Below, piece by piece: positions 9,327 through 17,560 of a stretch of 58,610 bases of DNA. The position numbers and the translations under genes are program-made. Within the stretch, counting starts at the first letter, position 1. The number at the start of each line of letters is the position of its first letter. Below the pieces are notes generated by a model that saw only the letters and a list, made by a program, of their open reading frames with translations, did no database searches and was not told the DNA's origin. The DNA is from Acididesulfobacillus acetoxydans (GTDB taxonomy: Bacteria > Bacillota > Desulfitobacteriia > Desulfitobacteriales > Desulfitobacteriaceae), in NCBI RefSeq assembly GCF_900016645.1, contig NZ_CDGJ01000092.1; one strand, 5' to 3'.

Positions 9327-10757
9327 ATGGAAAAGAACAAAAACCGAGCTTTAATCACAAACCCCGCCCGAAAGACAACAACCCGAGCTCAAGCCCGGGC
9401 AAATAAGAACAGTCCCAGAGGTCGGCTTGACGTTTTGGGTCTGACCATGCTGGGGATAGGCGGTGCCGTCGGCTCCGGCATTTTCGTGGCCAGCGGCATG
9501 GCTGTCAACCAAGCCGGACCGGCCATTATCCTGTCATTTATAGTGGGCGGAATCCTCTCGACCTTGGTCATGATCATGCTGGGAGAAATGAGCGTGCACG
9601 AGCCCACCAGCGGCTCCTTCAGCGTTTACGCGGGGGAATATTTAGGCCCGGCTTTAGGCTTTATCTCCGGCTGGATTTACTGGCTGGCCGGTATTCTGAC
9701 CTTGTCCACAGAAATGGTGGCGGCCGCTCTAACCGTCCGCTTCTGGCTGCCGGCCTGGCCCGTTTGGCTCATCAGCCTGATTATTGCCGCCCTTATCATC
9801 GGTGTCGGCCTGTTGAATGTGCGGGCTTTTGCCCGGGTCGAAGAAATCCTCTCCTTCATCAAGGTGGGAGTTCTCCTCATCATCATTATCATGGGGGCCA
9901 TCATCCTGAGCGACCTCTGGCCCGGCATCAAATCTCCGGGGGTGACCAATTTTCTGGGGCACGGCGGTCTGTTTCCCCACGGTTTCACCGGAGTCTTGAC
10001 TTCCCTCCTGCTCGTCCTCTACGCCTACGCCGGGGAACAAGTCATCGGGCCGGCTACCGGTGACACCCGCCATCCCGTCAATACCATTCCCGAAGCCATC
10101 GGCGCCATCAACATTATCCTGGCCGTCTTATACCTGGGTTCCATCACCGTCCTGGTCGGACTCGTTCCCTGGGCTCGGGTACCCCAAAAAGCCAGCGGCT
10201 TCGTCTTCCTCTTCCGGTATCTGGGTATGTACGCCATCACCGGCATCATCAATGCCGTGATCCTGATCGCCATCCTCTCGGCCATGAATTCCAACATGTA
10301 CGGTGTGCCTCGCATGCTGAAATCCCTGGCCGAGCGCCACGATGCCCCCTCCTTCCTGGCAAAAAACAACCGGGCGGACGTTCCGCTTCCGGCTGTTCTC
10401 GCGTCCAGCGTTTGTCTGCTGATCGTGGTCGGGGTCTCTTATCTCCTGCCGCAAAACATTTTTGCTTATATTGCCAGTGCCAGCGGGGTCACCCTCTTGT
10501 TAAACTGGCTGATCATAGCCATCACCCATATCCGCTTCCGCCTTAAGACTGCTCACGACCCGAAAATTCGGCGACCGAAAGCGAGCGGCTTTCCCTACAA
10601 GGCCGCCGCGGCCATCGTTCTCTTGCTCGTGATTCTGGGCACGGCCGCCCTGAGCGTCAACCAGTTGGTGGGACTGGCGGTGAGCCTCATCCTTACCCTG
10701 GTGTTTGCCGGCTTCTATTTTTTTCTTATCCGCAAGCGACATCCCGCCGGAACCTAG
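9327..10757 (+). CDS. APC-family amino-acid permease
   Basis: This 476-residue polytopic membrane protein has about twelve hydrophobic segments. The N-terminal helix carries the APC signature GIGGAVGSGIFVASG, the substrate- and Na/H-binding unwound helix of this superfamily. The specific amino acid cannot be assigned. The frame is open from 9216, but GGAGG at 9317-9321 is placed 5 nt before ATG 9327, which also begins a short basic cytoplasmic N-terminus. It is a single gene, convergent with the lipoprotein gene that ends 44 bp away. Confidence 0.88.
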   Translation: MEKNKNRALITNPARKTTTRAQARANKNSPRGRLDVLGLTMLGIGGAVGSGIFVASGMAVNQAGPAIILSFIVGGILSTLVMIMLGEMSVHEPTSGSFSVYAGEYLGPALGFISGWIYWLAGILTLSTEMVAAALTVRFWLPAWPVWLISLIIAALIIGVGLLNVRAFARVEEILSFIKVGVLLIIIIMGAIILSDLWPGIKSPGVTNFLGHGGLFPHGFTGVLTSLLLVLYAYAGEQVIGPATGDTRHPVNTIPEAIGAINIILAVLYLGSITVLVGLVPWARVPQKASGFVFLFRYLGMYAITGIINAVILIAILSAMNSNMYGVPRMLKSLAERHDAPSFLAKNNRADVPLPAVLASSVCLLIVVGVSYLLPQNIFAYIASASGVTLLLNWLIIAITHIRFRLKTAHDPKIRRPKASGFPYKAAAAIVLLLVILGTAALSVNQLVGLAVSLILTLVFAGFYFFLIRKRHPAGT

Positions 10758-10801
10758 ACTCCGGGGGCTGGGGCACCCTCCCCTGCTGTTCGCGGGCCTG
10801 C

Positions 10802-12418
10802 CTACTGTGGCAATACTTTGGCGCCGTCCGCCAGGAACGCCTTTTCCCAATTTTCAACGTAAACCCCTGTTGCCCATTCGGCCATGACAACGCTTTCCCC
10901 TGTCCTCAAGCTGATTCTGGCCTCGGGGCTGCCGCTCAGCTGACCTTCTTGCATGGCATAGACGTAAAGCTTGCTTTTTGTGAGGATGAGAGCCAGATTT
11001 CGGTTGGGGGAAGTGAAAGCATCCACCGCATCCGGCACCCGGTCTTTGACCTTCTGCCAACTCAAATAAAGCGTATCGTAAAAGATAAGTTTGCCCGGAG
11101 GAATCAAGTTTACATTAAAGTCCATATGTGCAGGTTTTCCTTGCCCCCGGTAGTTGATTCTTCCCTGAAAATACCAATGCCCATTGCGGCGAATTAAACC
11201 AAAATCCTGCTCAAAGGGGTCTGCCTCTTGGTCGGAAAAGCCTTCCCGGCTGAGAAGCCGGCTGGCTTGGGCCCGGGCCGCACTAAAGACGGCCGCACCG
11301 CGCTTTCCCGCTAAGTCCGACAGTTTGATGCCGACAGACGAGGAAATTTTGTCAACCGGAAGCAGCTGCAGATCCTGTTTTGTCCAAGTTCCTCCGCCCT
11401 TGGTCCAGGTGCCTTCGCCGTCATTTTCTACCGCAACGTAGTCATTGCCCACGTAATCGATTTTTCTTTGCAGCGTACCCGCCCTGTCGCTCCACCAGCC
11501 GGAATCAAGGGCCGGCTTTTCCTTGCCGGGGGTCTTGGTGGCAACATCATAAGCCAGAAAGACGTCCTCAGTCCTCGCCGCTTCTTCAACCCAGCGTACC
11601 TCCAACTGCCAGAACCCGCTCCGGCGAGGGAAAAAAATGTCCTGACGCTGTAAAACGGGACGAAGTTTTCCCGCGCCGGACGCGAGCCAGAGAGTGCGAT
11701 AAACATACTGCCGGCTGGGTTTGCCGTTAAGCATGGCCGTCACGGGCGCACGCAATCCCAACAGAACTCCCGATGAAGCGGATGAACTTCCCTCCACAGC
11801 CAGGGGGCCCCCGCCGGCTATGGCCGCTATGAGCGGCAAATCCACTTGCGGCGACACTTTTTTCAGGTAAAGGGCCCTATTCTGGATGAAAGCAATTGCA
11901 TGGGAAGGATCAATCTCCATGACCTCGACCAGAAAGTTTTCGGCGCTGGACAAGGTAATGACATAGACTTCCCGTCCGTTTGGCACCATGGGACTGGAGA
12001 GATTGAGATATTTGGACATGAGATAATCCGTGGAGTTGACCCGCTTGATTTTATAGTCGGGATTGTGCCAGACATATTCACCCAGGGCCGCCACATCCGG
12101 CGCGAATTGAGCCGTTTTTCCCACCCAGGTTTGACTGCCGCCTTCTTGCCGGCGGCCGGTCTCCAATTCCCGCTTGACGATCCATTCCCCTTGCAGCGGA
12201 GACCTGTTATTCGCCGGAGGAACGATTTTCCCGGCTCCTGCCCAGGAAGAGTCCGAACAGCCGCTCAGCAGAAGTATAGTCACGAGCAGGCCAAGGAGCA
12301 GCTTTGTTGGGGCCGGCGTTCGCCTGGCGCGGGATACCTTAAATGCTCCGGCGATCCGACGCTTCCTCCCGGGGTATACTGATGACGACTTTTGTTCCTG
12401 CCGCGAGTTGACTGGCAA
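10802..12418 (-). CDS. Lipoprotein of unknown function following a two-component system
   Basis: This protein of about 538 residues is anchored to the outer face of the membrane: after about 35 polar residues comes a hydrophobic segment ending in lipobox LLSGC. The mature part shows no domain I can name; it is rich in beta-type sequence, with a GEWIVKRELETGRR segment near its N-terminus that resembles a recurrent unnamed Firmicute motif. The start is uncertain: the TTG at 12418 lies 11 nt after GGGAGG but inside the kinase gene (80-bp overlap), and no better in-frame start precedes the signal sequence. Co-transcription with the kinase suggests an envelope-stress or sensor-accessory role (inference). 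Confidence 0.65.
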   Translation of the reverse strand: MPVNSRQEQKSSSVYPGRKRRIAGAFKVSRARRTPAPTKLLLGLLVTILLLSGCSDSSWAGAGKIVPPANNRSPLQGEWIVKRELETGRRQEGGSQTWVGKTAQFAPDVAALGEYVWHNPDYKIKRVNSTDYLMSKYLNLSSPMVPNGREVYVITLSSAENFLVEVMEIDPSHAIAFIQNRALYLKKVSPQVDLPLIAAIAGGGPLAVEGSSSASSGVLLGLRAPVTAMLNGKPSRQYVYRTLWLASGAGKLRPVLQRQDIFFPRRSGFWQLEVRWVEEAARTEDVFLAYDVATKTPGKEKPALDSGWWSDRAGTLQRKIDYVGNDYVAVENDGEGTWTKGGGTWTKQDLQLLPVDKISSSVGIKLSDLAGKRGAAVFSAARAQASRLLSREGFSDQEADPFEQDFGLIRRNGHWYFQGRINYRGQGKPAHMDFNVNLIPPGKLIFYDTLYLSWQKVKDRVPDAVDAFTSPNRNLALILTKSKLYVYAMQEGQLSGSPEARISLRTGESVVMAEWATGVYVENWEKAFLADGAKVLPQ

Positions 12419-13742
12419 TTTCCAATCTGCCTCCCATCAGAGTGACTATTTCCTGACAAATGGAAAGCCCAATGCCGTTCTTGGAACCCGAACCCCTGCC
12501 TTTATAGAATTTCTCTTTAACTTTGGGGAGTTCGTCCACCGCTATCCCGCACCCGGTGTCAGTCACGGTGAAGATAAATTCACCTGCCTCCGCTGCCACG
12601 CTCAAGGCAACCTGTCCGCCTGCCGGGGTAAAATTAAAGGCGTTGTCCAAGACATTAATGAATACCTGTTTGAGCCGGTTGGCATCTGTATATAGAACGG
12701 GCAAATCTTCCGGATAGCTGACCATAAAGTCTATATTCTCACGGGCCGCCCGGGGCGTCAACTGCTTCTTGAGGTGTTCCAAGAAATAGGTCATCTCCGT
12801 CTCGGTCTTTTGCAGTTTGACCCGGCCGGAGACAAATTTCGAAAAATCCAGGAGTTCCTCCACCATAAGGGTAAGGCGCTCACTCTCTTTGGCAATAATA
12901 CCCAGGCCGTCGTTGAGCGTCTCCTTACCCTGGAAATTCTCGTTCTGCAGGGTGATGGCCCAGCCCAAGATCGAGGTCAACGGCGTACGCAGTTCATGGG
13001 AAACGGAGGAAATAAAGTCGTTTTTAAGTTGTTCTTTCTTAACGATCTCCTGTGCCATGTAGTCGAGTGTCTCCGAGAGTTTACCTATCTCATCTGAGCG
13101 GACTTTCCTGCTCCGGATGCTAAAGTCGCCGGCCGCCATTTTGCGTGCCGCTTCGGTAACTTCTTTGAGCGGCACAACAATGGTGTTGGCCAGGAAAACA
13201 CTGATCAGGCCGGCTATCATAATCACGACTAACCCGATGCCGATAAAGACGGAAGCGGTATTTTCCACATCTTTATCCACTTCGCGCAATGAGCTGATAA
13301 AACGTAAGGCCCCGACGATATTCGGGCCTTCTCGCAGCGGATAAGAAACCGCAACGACCTTTTGCCCGTTCAAAGTCCCAATCCAGGACCCCGTCCCGCC
13401 TTTAAGAGCTTCGCCGATATCCCTGTCCATCACTTTCCCCTGTGGAATCATGCCCAGCGAATCCATCACAATCGTCCCGGATTTGTCGACTATCTCTACC
13501 TCCGCATTGCTTTGGTTCCAGAAAGCATCGACATTGTAGAGCACGTTCTCTTGCAATGAATTGTCCGAGAAGTATTTGGCGTAGAGATCGGCGGAAATCT
13601 TAATCTGGTTTGTCAGGCTGCTTTCCAGACTTCCGTAAAAGTTCTGGCGCACGGCGTAGATCAACAGAATTTCCAGGATGGTCACCGTGATGATGATAAT
13701 GAACATGAAATTGGCAGTCAGCCTCGCCCTGATTCCGTTCAT
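12339..13742 (-). CDS. Membrane sensor histidine kinase
   Basis: This 467-residue kinase has TM1 at about 12-30, an extracytoplasmic sensor of about 130 residues, TM2 at about 164-186, HAMP at 187-238 and HisKA with the H-box SVSHELRTPL (phospho-acceptor His249). The ATPase domain has an N-box (DNAFNF), G1 (DTGCGI) and G2 (GIGLSI). The layout resembles PhoR/WalK-type kinases, but the signal is unknown. The ATG at 13742 directly abuts the regulator's stop, indicating translational coupling. Confidence 0.93.
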   Translation of the reverse strand: MNGIRARLTANFMFIIIITVTILEILLIYAVRQNFYGSLESSLTNQIKISADLYAKYFSDNSLQENVLYNVDAFWNQSNAEVEIVDKSGTIVMDSLGMIPQGKVMDRDIGEALKGGTGSWIGTLNGQKVVAVSYPLREGPNIVGALRFISSLREVDKDVENTASVFIGIGLVVIMIAGLISVFLANTIVVPLKEVTEAARKMAAGDFSIRSRKVRSDEIGKLSETLDYMAQEIVKKEQLKNDFISSVSHELRTPLTSILGWAITLQNENFQGKETLNDGLGIIAKESERLTLMVEELLDFSKFVSGRVKLQKTETEMTYFLEHLKKQLTPRAARENIDFMVSYPEDLPVLYTDANRLKQVFINVLDNAFNFTPAGGQVALSVAAEAGEFIFTVTDTGCGIAVDELPKVKEKFYKGRGSGSKNGIGLSICQEIVTLMGGRLEIASQLAAGTKVVISIPREEASDRRSI

Positions 13743-14441
13743 CTATAGCTCCTGCTGCCAGCGGTAACCGGAACCCCAAACGGTTTTAATGCGGCAGGGC
13801 CGGGAAGGATTGTCTTCAATCTTTTCCCGCAGGCGGCGGATGTGAACATCCAAAGTTTTGGTATCGCCGAAATAATCCTCACCCCAGACAGAATTTAGCA
13901 TTTCCTCCCTTTTCAGGGCCTTGCCGGGATTCTCCATAAACACCCTGAGCAAAGAAAACTCGATGGGCGTCAGGTCGATCTCCAGATCCTCTTTAAAAAC
14001 TTTGTTGGCCGGGATATTCAAACGGATATTTCCGCACACAAGGATGTCTCCGCCTTCCTTGGCACCCGCAGTGCGCCGCAAAATGGCCTTGATCCTGGCG
14101 ATAAGTTCAAGTGGGTTGAAGGGTTTGACCATATAATCGTCAGCCCCAAGTTCTAAGCCCAGAATCTTGTCGGTATCTAAACCCTTGGCCGTGAGCACGA
14201 GCACAAAGATATCCGAAAATGCCTCGCGAATCTTTTGACAAACCTCTAAGCCGCCTATTCCCGGCAGCATGAGATCGAGCACGACCACTTTCGGCTGAAA
14301 ACTGTCCAGCAGACGCAAGGCCTCTTCCCCGCTGCCGGCCTCGCTTACCGTAAACCCTGCCGCATTCAGATTCAGCGTTATGAACCGGCGAATGGGCTCT
14401 TCATCCTCAACGACCAGAATCCTGGGCTTGAATTCCCTCAT
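13743..14441 (-). CDS. OmpR/PhoB-family response regulator
   Basis: This 232-residue regulator has a receiver domain with acidic pocket VEDEE, phospho-acceptor Asp56 (VVLDLMLPG) and conserved Lys in VKPFNP, then a C-terminal winged helix (about 130-230). The ATG at 14441 is 7 nt after GGAGG; the codon before it is an alternative TTG. It is the first gene of the regulator-kinase-lipoprotein unit. Typical autoregulation is expected, but no operator can be identified upstream (14442-14500). Confidence 0.93.
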   Translation of the reverse strand: MREFKPRILVVEDEEPIRRFITLNLNAAGFTVSEAGSGEEALRLLDSFQPKVVVLDLMLPGIGGLEVCQKIREAFSDIFVLVLTAKGLDTDKILGLELGADDYMVKPFNPLELIARIKAILRRTAGAKEGGDILVCGNIRLNIPANKVFKEDLEIDLTPIEFSLLRVFMENPGKALKREEMLNSVWGEDYFGDTKTLDVHIRRLREKIEDNPSRPCRIKTVWGSGYRWQQEL

Positions 14442-14572
14442 CAAATACCTCCACCTTCCCAGATAGTGAACATGTCATAGCTGACGGCGGTCATCTGTTG
14501 GCCGCTGCAATTATCCAGCTTCTATTGTAAGCCATGGAGAGCATTTTGCGGGAATTTGTTTGCGGATGTATC

Positions 14573-14606
14573 CAAGCGTGAGACTCCCGGTTCTGCAAGT
14601 GGGAGC
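14573..14606 (+). repeat. Copy A of a dispersed motif: CAAGCGTGAGACTCCC plus hairpin
   Basis: The 16-mer CAAGCGTGAGACTCCC (14573-14588) is followed by GGTTCTGCAAGTGGGAGC, so that CTCCC and GGGAG can pair. The same 16-mer occurs inverted at 17357-17372, and a close relative of the whole motif lies at 45615-45645. It resembles terminal hairpins of small IS200/IS605-type elements, which is an inference. Confidence 0.6.
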
Positions 14607-14615
14607 AAGTGTTAT

Positions 14616-14744
14616 TCACGGCGCCTTTTCCAAGGATACCCTGACCCCGTCTTCGTCTCTCCTTTTCGAGGCCATAATAATGTAGCACAGTCCGTAGCCC
14701 AACAAAGAAAATAAAGAAGCGGTGAGAAAAAATCCAAGGCTCAT
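14616..14744 (-). CDS. Small single-span membrane peptide (42 residues)
   Basis: The minus strand from 14744 encodes a 42-residue peptide beginning MSLGFFLTASLFSLLGYGLC, a single hydrophobic helix, followed by a charged tail (SKRRDEDG). Upstream is a weak AAAGGCCGGG site about 8 nt before the ATG. I do not recognise it. It could be a small membrane regulator or accessory peptide; placement just upstream of the two-component operon is suggestive only. An overlapping 65-codon frame (14491-14688) looks non-coding. Confidence 0.4.
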   Translation of the reverse strand: MSLGFFLTASLFSLLGYGLCYIIMASKRRDEDGVRVSLEKAP

Positions 14745-15001
14745 AACGGCACCCGGCCTTTAGACAGATAAAGCGGTAAAAACACCGGACTTACAGGCTC
14801 TTATGGGCTGTACCGCCGCCCTGCTCCCAGAGCTGTCCCTCCGATCCCTTACGGCTCCGCTGCCGCCAACCGGGCTTTTCACTCCTTTCTTCTTCGAAGC
14901 TCAGGAATTGATCTTCCTTCCAACCGGTTTTCGTCATCCTTAGAATACACCGAAAACCTTAAGAATTTTTTACAGAATGCTTAAATAAAGGTTACAAAAA
15001 T

Positions 15002-15238
15002 ATTAAAGAAAACTCGGCAGGCCCGAAGGGGCTGACGCAAGTTTTCTTAATCCTACGGAACATCTGCACTGTTATGGAGGATTAAAGAAAACTCGGCAGG
15101 CCCGAAGGGGCTGACGCAAGTTTTCTTAATCCTACGGAACATCTGCACTGTTATGGAGGGTTAAAGAAAACTCGGCAGGCCCGAAGGGGCTGACGCAAGT
15201 TTTCTTAATCCTACGGAACATCTGCACTGTTATGGAGG
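15002..15238. repeat. Three tandem copies of a 79-bp hairpin repeat
   Basis: Three near-identical 79-bp units lie at 15002-15080, 15081-15159 and 15160-15238. Each contains a long stem: GAAAACT pairs with AGTTTTC around an inner CAGGCCC-GAA-GGGGCTG hairpin. A truncated relative (GCTGACGTAAGTTTTCTTA...TCCTGCGGAACA...GTTATG) occurs at 52794-52833, so this is a dispersed repeat family and not only a local duplication. It sits just downstream of the htrA terminator on the minus strand. Confidence 0.93.
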
Positions 15239-15240
15239 AT

Positions 15241-15280
15241 TAAAAGAAAAAGAAAGGGCCAACCTCACTGGGGCCGGCCC
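15241..15280 (-). terminator. Rho-independent terminator of htrA
   Basis: On the minus strand GGGCCGGCC (15280-15272) pairs with GGTTGGCCC (15264-15256), nine pairs with two G-T, around a 7-nt loop, followed by TTTCTTTTTCTTTT. It lies 34 bp after the htrA stop. Confidence 0.85.
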
Positions 15281-15313
15281 CTCACTCATTTAGACCCGTC
15301 TTATCACTTAGAG

Positions 15314-17149
15314 TTAACCTTGCCCATTGGAGCTGATTTGACCCAGAGTCACTTGAGCCTGTTTCGTCTGCCCGTTGCGAATGAAGGTTACCGTCACCCT
15401 GTCTCCAACCTTATATTGATAGAGGTCGTGTACGAGATCCGCCGAATTCTGCACAGGCGCGTTGTTGACCTTGGTAATCACATCTCCGCGTTTAAGGCCG
15501 GCTTTTGCCGCCGGGCCATTGGCGCTGACCCCGGCAATGTAGGCCCCCTGAGGCAGGTTGTTGCTTTGGGCATAACTGTCATACTGATCATTGATGGTTA
15601 CCAGGAGAGCGGGATGGGTCGCAACCCCCGTCTTAATCAATTGCTCGATCGTGGGCAAGGCGTCGGAAATCGGAATCGCAAAGCCCATACCTTCGAAGCC
15701 CGGCTGAGCGTATTTGGCAGAGTTAATCCCGATCACCTTCCCTTGATAATCCACCAAGGGGCCGCCGCTGTTGCCCGGATTGATGGCCGCGTCCGTTTGA
15801 ATTAAGTTAAAGCTGTCTTCACCCTGAAGGTTAAGCACCCGATTCGTGGCCGAAACCACTCCGGTAGTAACGGAACGGGCAAATTCATTCCCGCCGGGAT
15901 TGCCAATCGCCACAACCGGTTCTCCCACCTGCAGTTTCGAGGAATCCCCCAGGCGAACGGCCGTCAGACCCTTGGCAGCCGGAATCTGCAGCACGGCCAA
16001 ATCTGTACGCGGATCAGCCCCAACCACCCTGGCCACAAGGTTCTTGCCATTGCTCAGACTGACAACAATTTTCTGCGCCCCGGCAATCACGTGATTGTTG
16101 GTCACGATGTACCCTTTCTGAGCATTGATAATAAATCCTGATCCGCTGCCTATTTCTTGCAAGCCTGAACTGGAATTACCGAAATAATTCTGACTGGCCT
16201 GGTAGTTCGCTATCCCGACGACTGCGGGAGCTAGGTTTTTTGCGATCTGCTCTACGGGGAAACTAGTTTGACCGGGGTTAACGACCGGCGTCACTTGTGC
16301 CGAAGACTGAGCTGTCAAAGGCAGGTCACCGCCGTTAAACCCGGAAGTAAAAAGCAGGGCTGCCGCTCCGCCCCCCATGGCGCTGAGGAGGCAAAGACCC
16401 GCCACCACGGCGACGATCCGTTTGCCGGATCCCTTCTTAGTCCGGGGCCGCACCGTTCCCCCACCACCGGGCACTGCAGCGGCCGGGTTCGGAGAGGCTT
16501 GTCCCGCTCCCGACCCACCGGCACCTGCCCAGGCGGAACCGCTTCCCGGGGCGTTACTCCAACCCGCCGGCGCAGGACCGCTTCCGGGATCGGTACCCTG
16601 ACTTTCCGGCGGAAAACCGCTGCCCAAGGCCTTACTCCAACTTTCCGCAGCGGAACTGCTTCCCGGAGCGCTACTTTGACCTTCCGGCGCGGCTTTGCTT
16701 CTGGAGCCGGTACTCTGACTTGCAGCCGCGGGCGCTTGTTCTCCCGACATGCCTGGGACGTCGGAGCGAACCACTCCATATCCCTGACCCACTAACGTTT
16801 GGTTTAAGTCTTCCGGCTGCGGCCCGCCAGTGTTCATAGGAAACCCAGGGCTGGTGTTCTCCCCTATGGAAGTCCCCTCTGACGGCGCCGCCCCTCCGTT
16901 CTGTGGATACCCTCCGTTCTGCGCATACCCTCCGCTCTCCGGATACCCTCCGTTCTGCGAAGACCCCCCATTCTGCGAAGACCCCCCGCTCTCTGGATAC
17001 CCTCCGTTCGCCGGCCGCTGCGACGGCGCGAAACCGGGCGAGAACTCTCCCGGCCGCTCCTGTTCCCCGCCAATCCGCTCTTGTTCCCCGCCAATCCCTT
17101 TCTTCTCACTCGTATCATTGGCCGGGGTCAAGTTCATTTCGTTATCCAT
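15314..17149 (-). CDS. Membrane-anchored HtrA/DegP-type serine protease with PDZ domain
   Basis: This 611-residue protease degrades misfolded envelope proteins. A long disordered cytoplasmic region (1-240, Gly/Ser/Pro/Asn-rich, with 6-residue repeats GGYPES/GGSSQN at 48-86) precedes one membrane helix (244-267). The external trypsin-like domain has catalytic His353 (TNNHVI), Asp383 (RTDLAV) and Ser461 (GNSGGP), followed by one PDZ domain (about 505-608). The N-terminal region is much longer than in most HtrA proteins. The ATG follows AGGAGGTTAGGTT. The gene stands alone and is flanked by an inverted 16-bp repeat. Confidence 0.95.
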   Translation of the reverse strand: MDNEMNLTPANDTSEKKGIGGEQERIGGEQERPGEFSPGFAPSQRPANGGYPESGGSSQNGGSSQNGGYPESGGYAQNGGYPQNGGAAPSEGTSIGENTSPGFPMNTGGPQPEDLNQTLVGQGYGVVRSDVPGMSGEQAPAAASQSTGSRSKAAPEGQSSAPGSSSAAESWSKALGSGFPPESQGTDPGSGPAPAGWSNAPGSGSAWAGAGGSGAGQASPNPAAAVPGGGGTVRPRTKKGSGKRIVAVVAGLCLLSAMGGGAAALLFTSGFNGGDLPLTAQSSAQVTPVVNPGQTSFPVEQIAKNLAPAVVGIANYQASQNYFGNSSSGLQEIGSGSGFIINAQKGYIVTNNHVIAGAQKIVVSLSNGKNLVARVVGADPRTDLAVLQIPAAKGLTAVRLGDSSKLQVGEPVVAIGNPGGNEFARSVTTGVVSATNRVLNLQGEDSFNLIQTDAAINPGNSGGPLVDYQGKVIGINSAKYAQPGFEGMGFAIPISDALPTIEQLIKTGVATHPALLVTINDQYDSYAQSNNLPQGAYIAGVSANGPAAKAGLKRGDVITKVNNAPVQNSADLVHDLYQYKVGDRVTVTFIRNGQTKQAQVTLGQISSNGQG

Positions 17150-17356
17150 AACCTAACCTCCTATGCGAAATTTCTTCAGCCATTAATGCGGCTGTGCTTT
17201 AATTGATACAATAAGGATAACGAAAATTTGTGGCCTTAGCAGGTGTTTTCTGTGAAAATTTTTTGAGGTTTTTGCTAAAAATCACGACCTGACTCCATGA
17301 TTCTGGGATCCTCCGAACACGAAGGCCAAACGCTGTTCCAGGTTTTCAGCAGCAGA

Positions 17357-17372
17357 GGGAGTCTCACGCTTG
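17357..17372 (-). repeat. Copy C of the dispersed 16-mer, inverted relative to copy A
   Basis: GGGAGTCTCACGCTTG is the exact reverse complement of the 16-mer at 14573-14588. The two face each other across the 2.8-kb htrA segment. The hairpin portion seen after copy A is not conserved here. Confidence 0.7.
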
Positions 17373-17393
17373 CATGAAGTACAGGATATAAGT

Positions 17394-17426
17394 CAAGAGG
17401 ACTGCCCGTCCTCAGCAGTCCTCTTG
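17394..17426. terminator. 12-bp perfect hairpin downstream of the acyl-CoA synthetase
   Basis: CAAGAGGACTGC (17394-17405) pairs perfectly with GCAGTCCTCTTG (17415-17426) around a 9-nt loop. It lies 135 bp after the stop of the acyl-CoA synthetase and would act on leftward transcription, though the tail is only weakly T-rich. The rest of 17150-17560 has only imperfect CGTATTTCRGTAA-type repeats near 17460-17515 and the A/T-rich upstream region of htrA. Confidence 0.6.
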
Positions 17427-17560
17427 TATTTCCGTGTTCCAGATTCGGCACCGTGTCTCGGGTATCGTGTTTCAGTAACCGTGCGTATTTCGGTTAACCG
17501 TATTTCAGTAATCGTGCCCCTAAACGAGTGCATTTTTAAAATGATCGTATCGTTTCCTTT

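Noticed and set aside
14491..14688. 65-codon minus ORF next to the regulator
   Set aside because: Overlaps the better small membrane ORF (14616-14744) in another frame and crosses the dispersed motif; no ribosome-binding site or recognisable fold.
15002..15238. CRISPR array or attachment-site duplication
   Set aside because: Only three contiguous copies, no variable spacers and no cas or integrase gene nearby.
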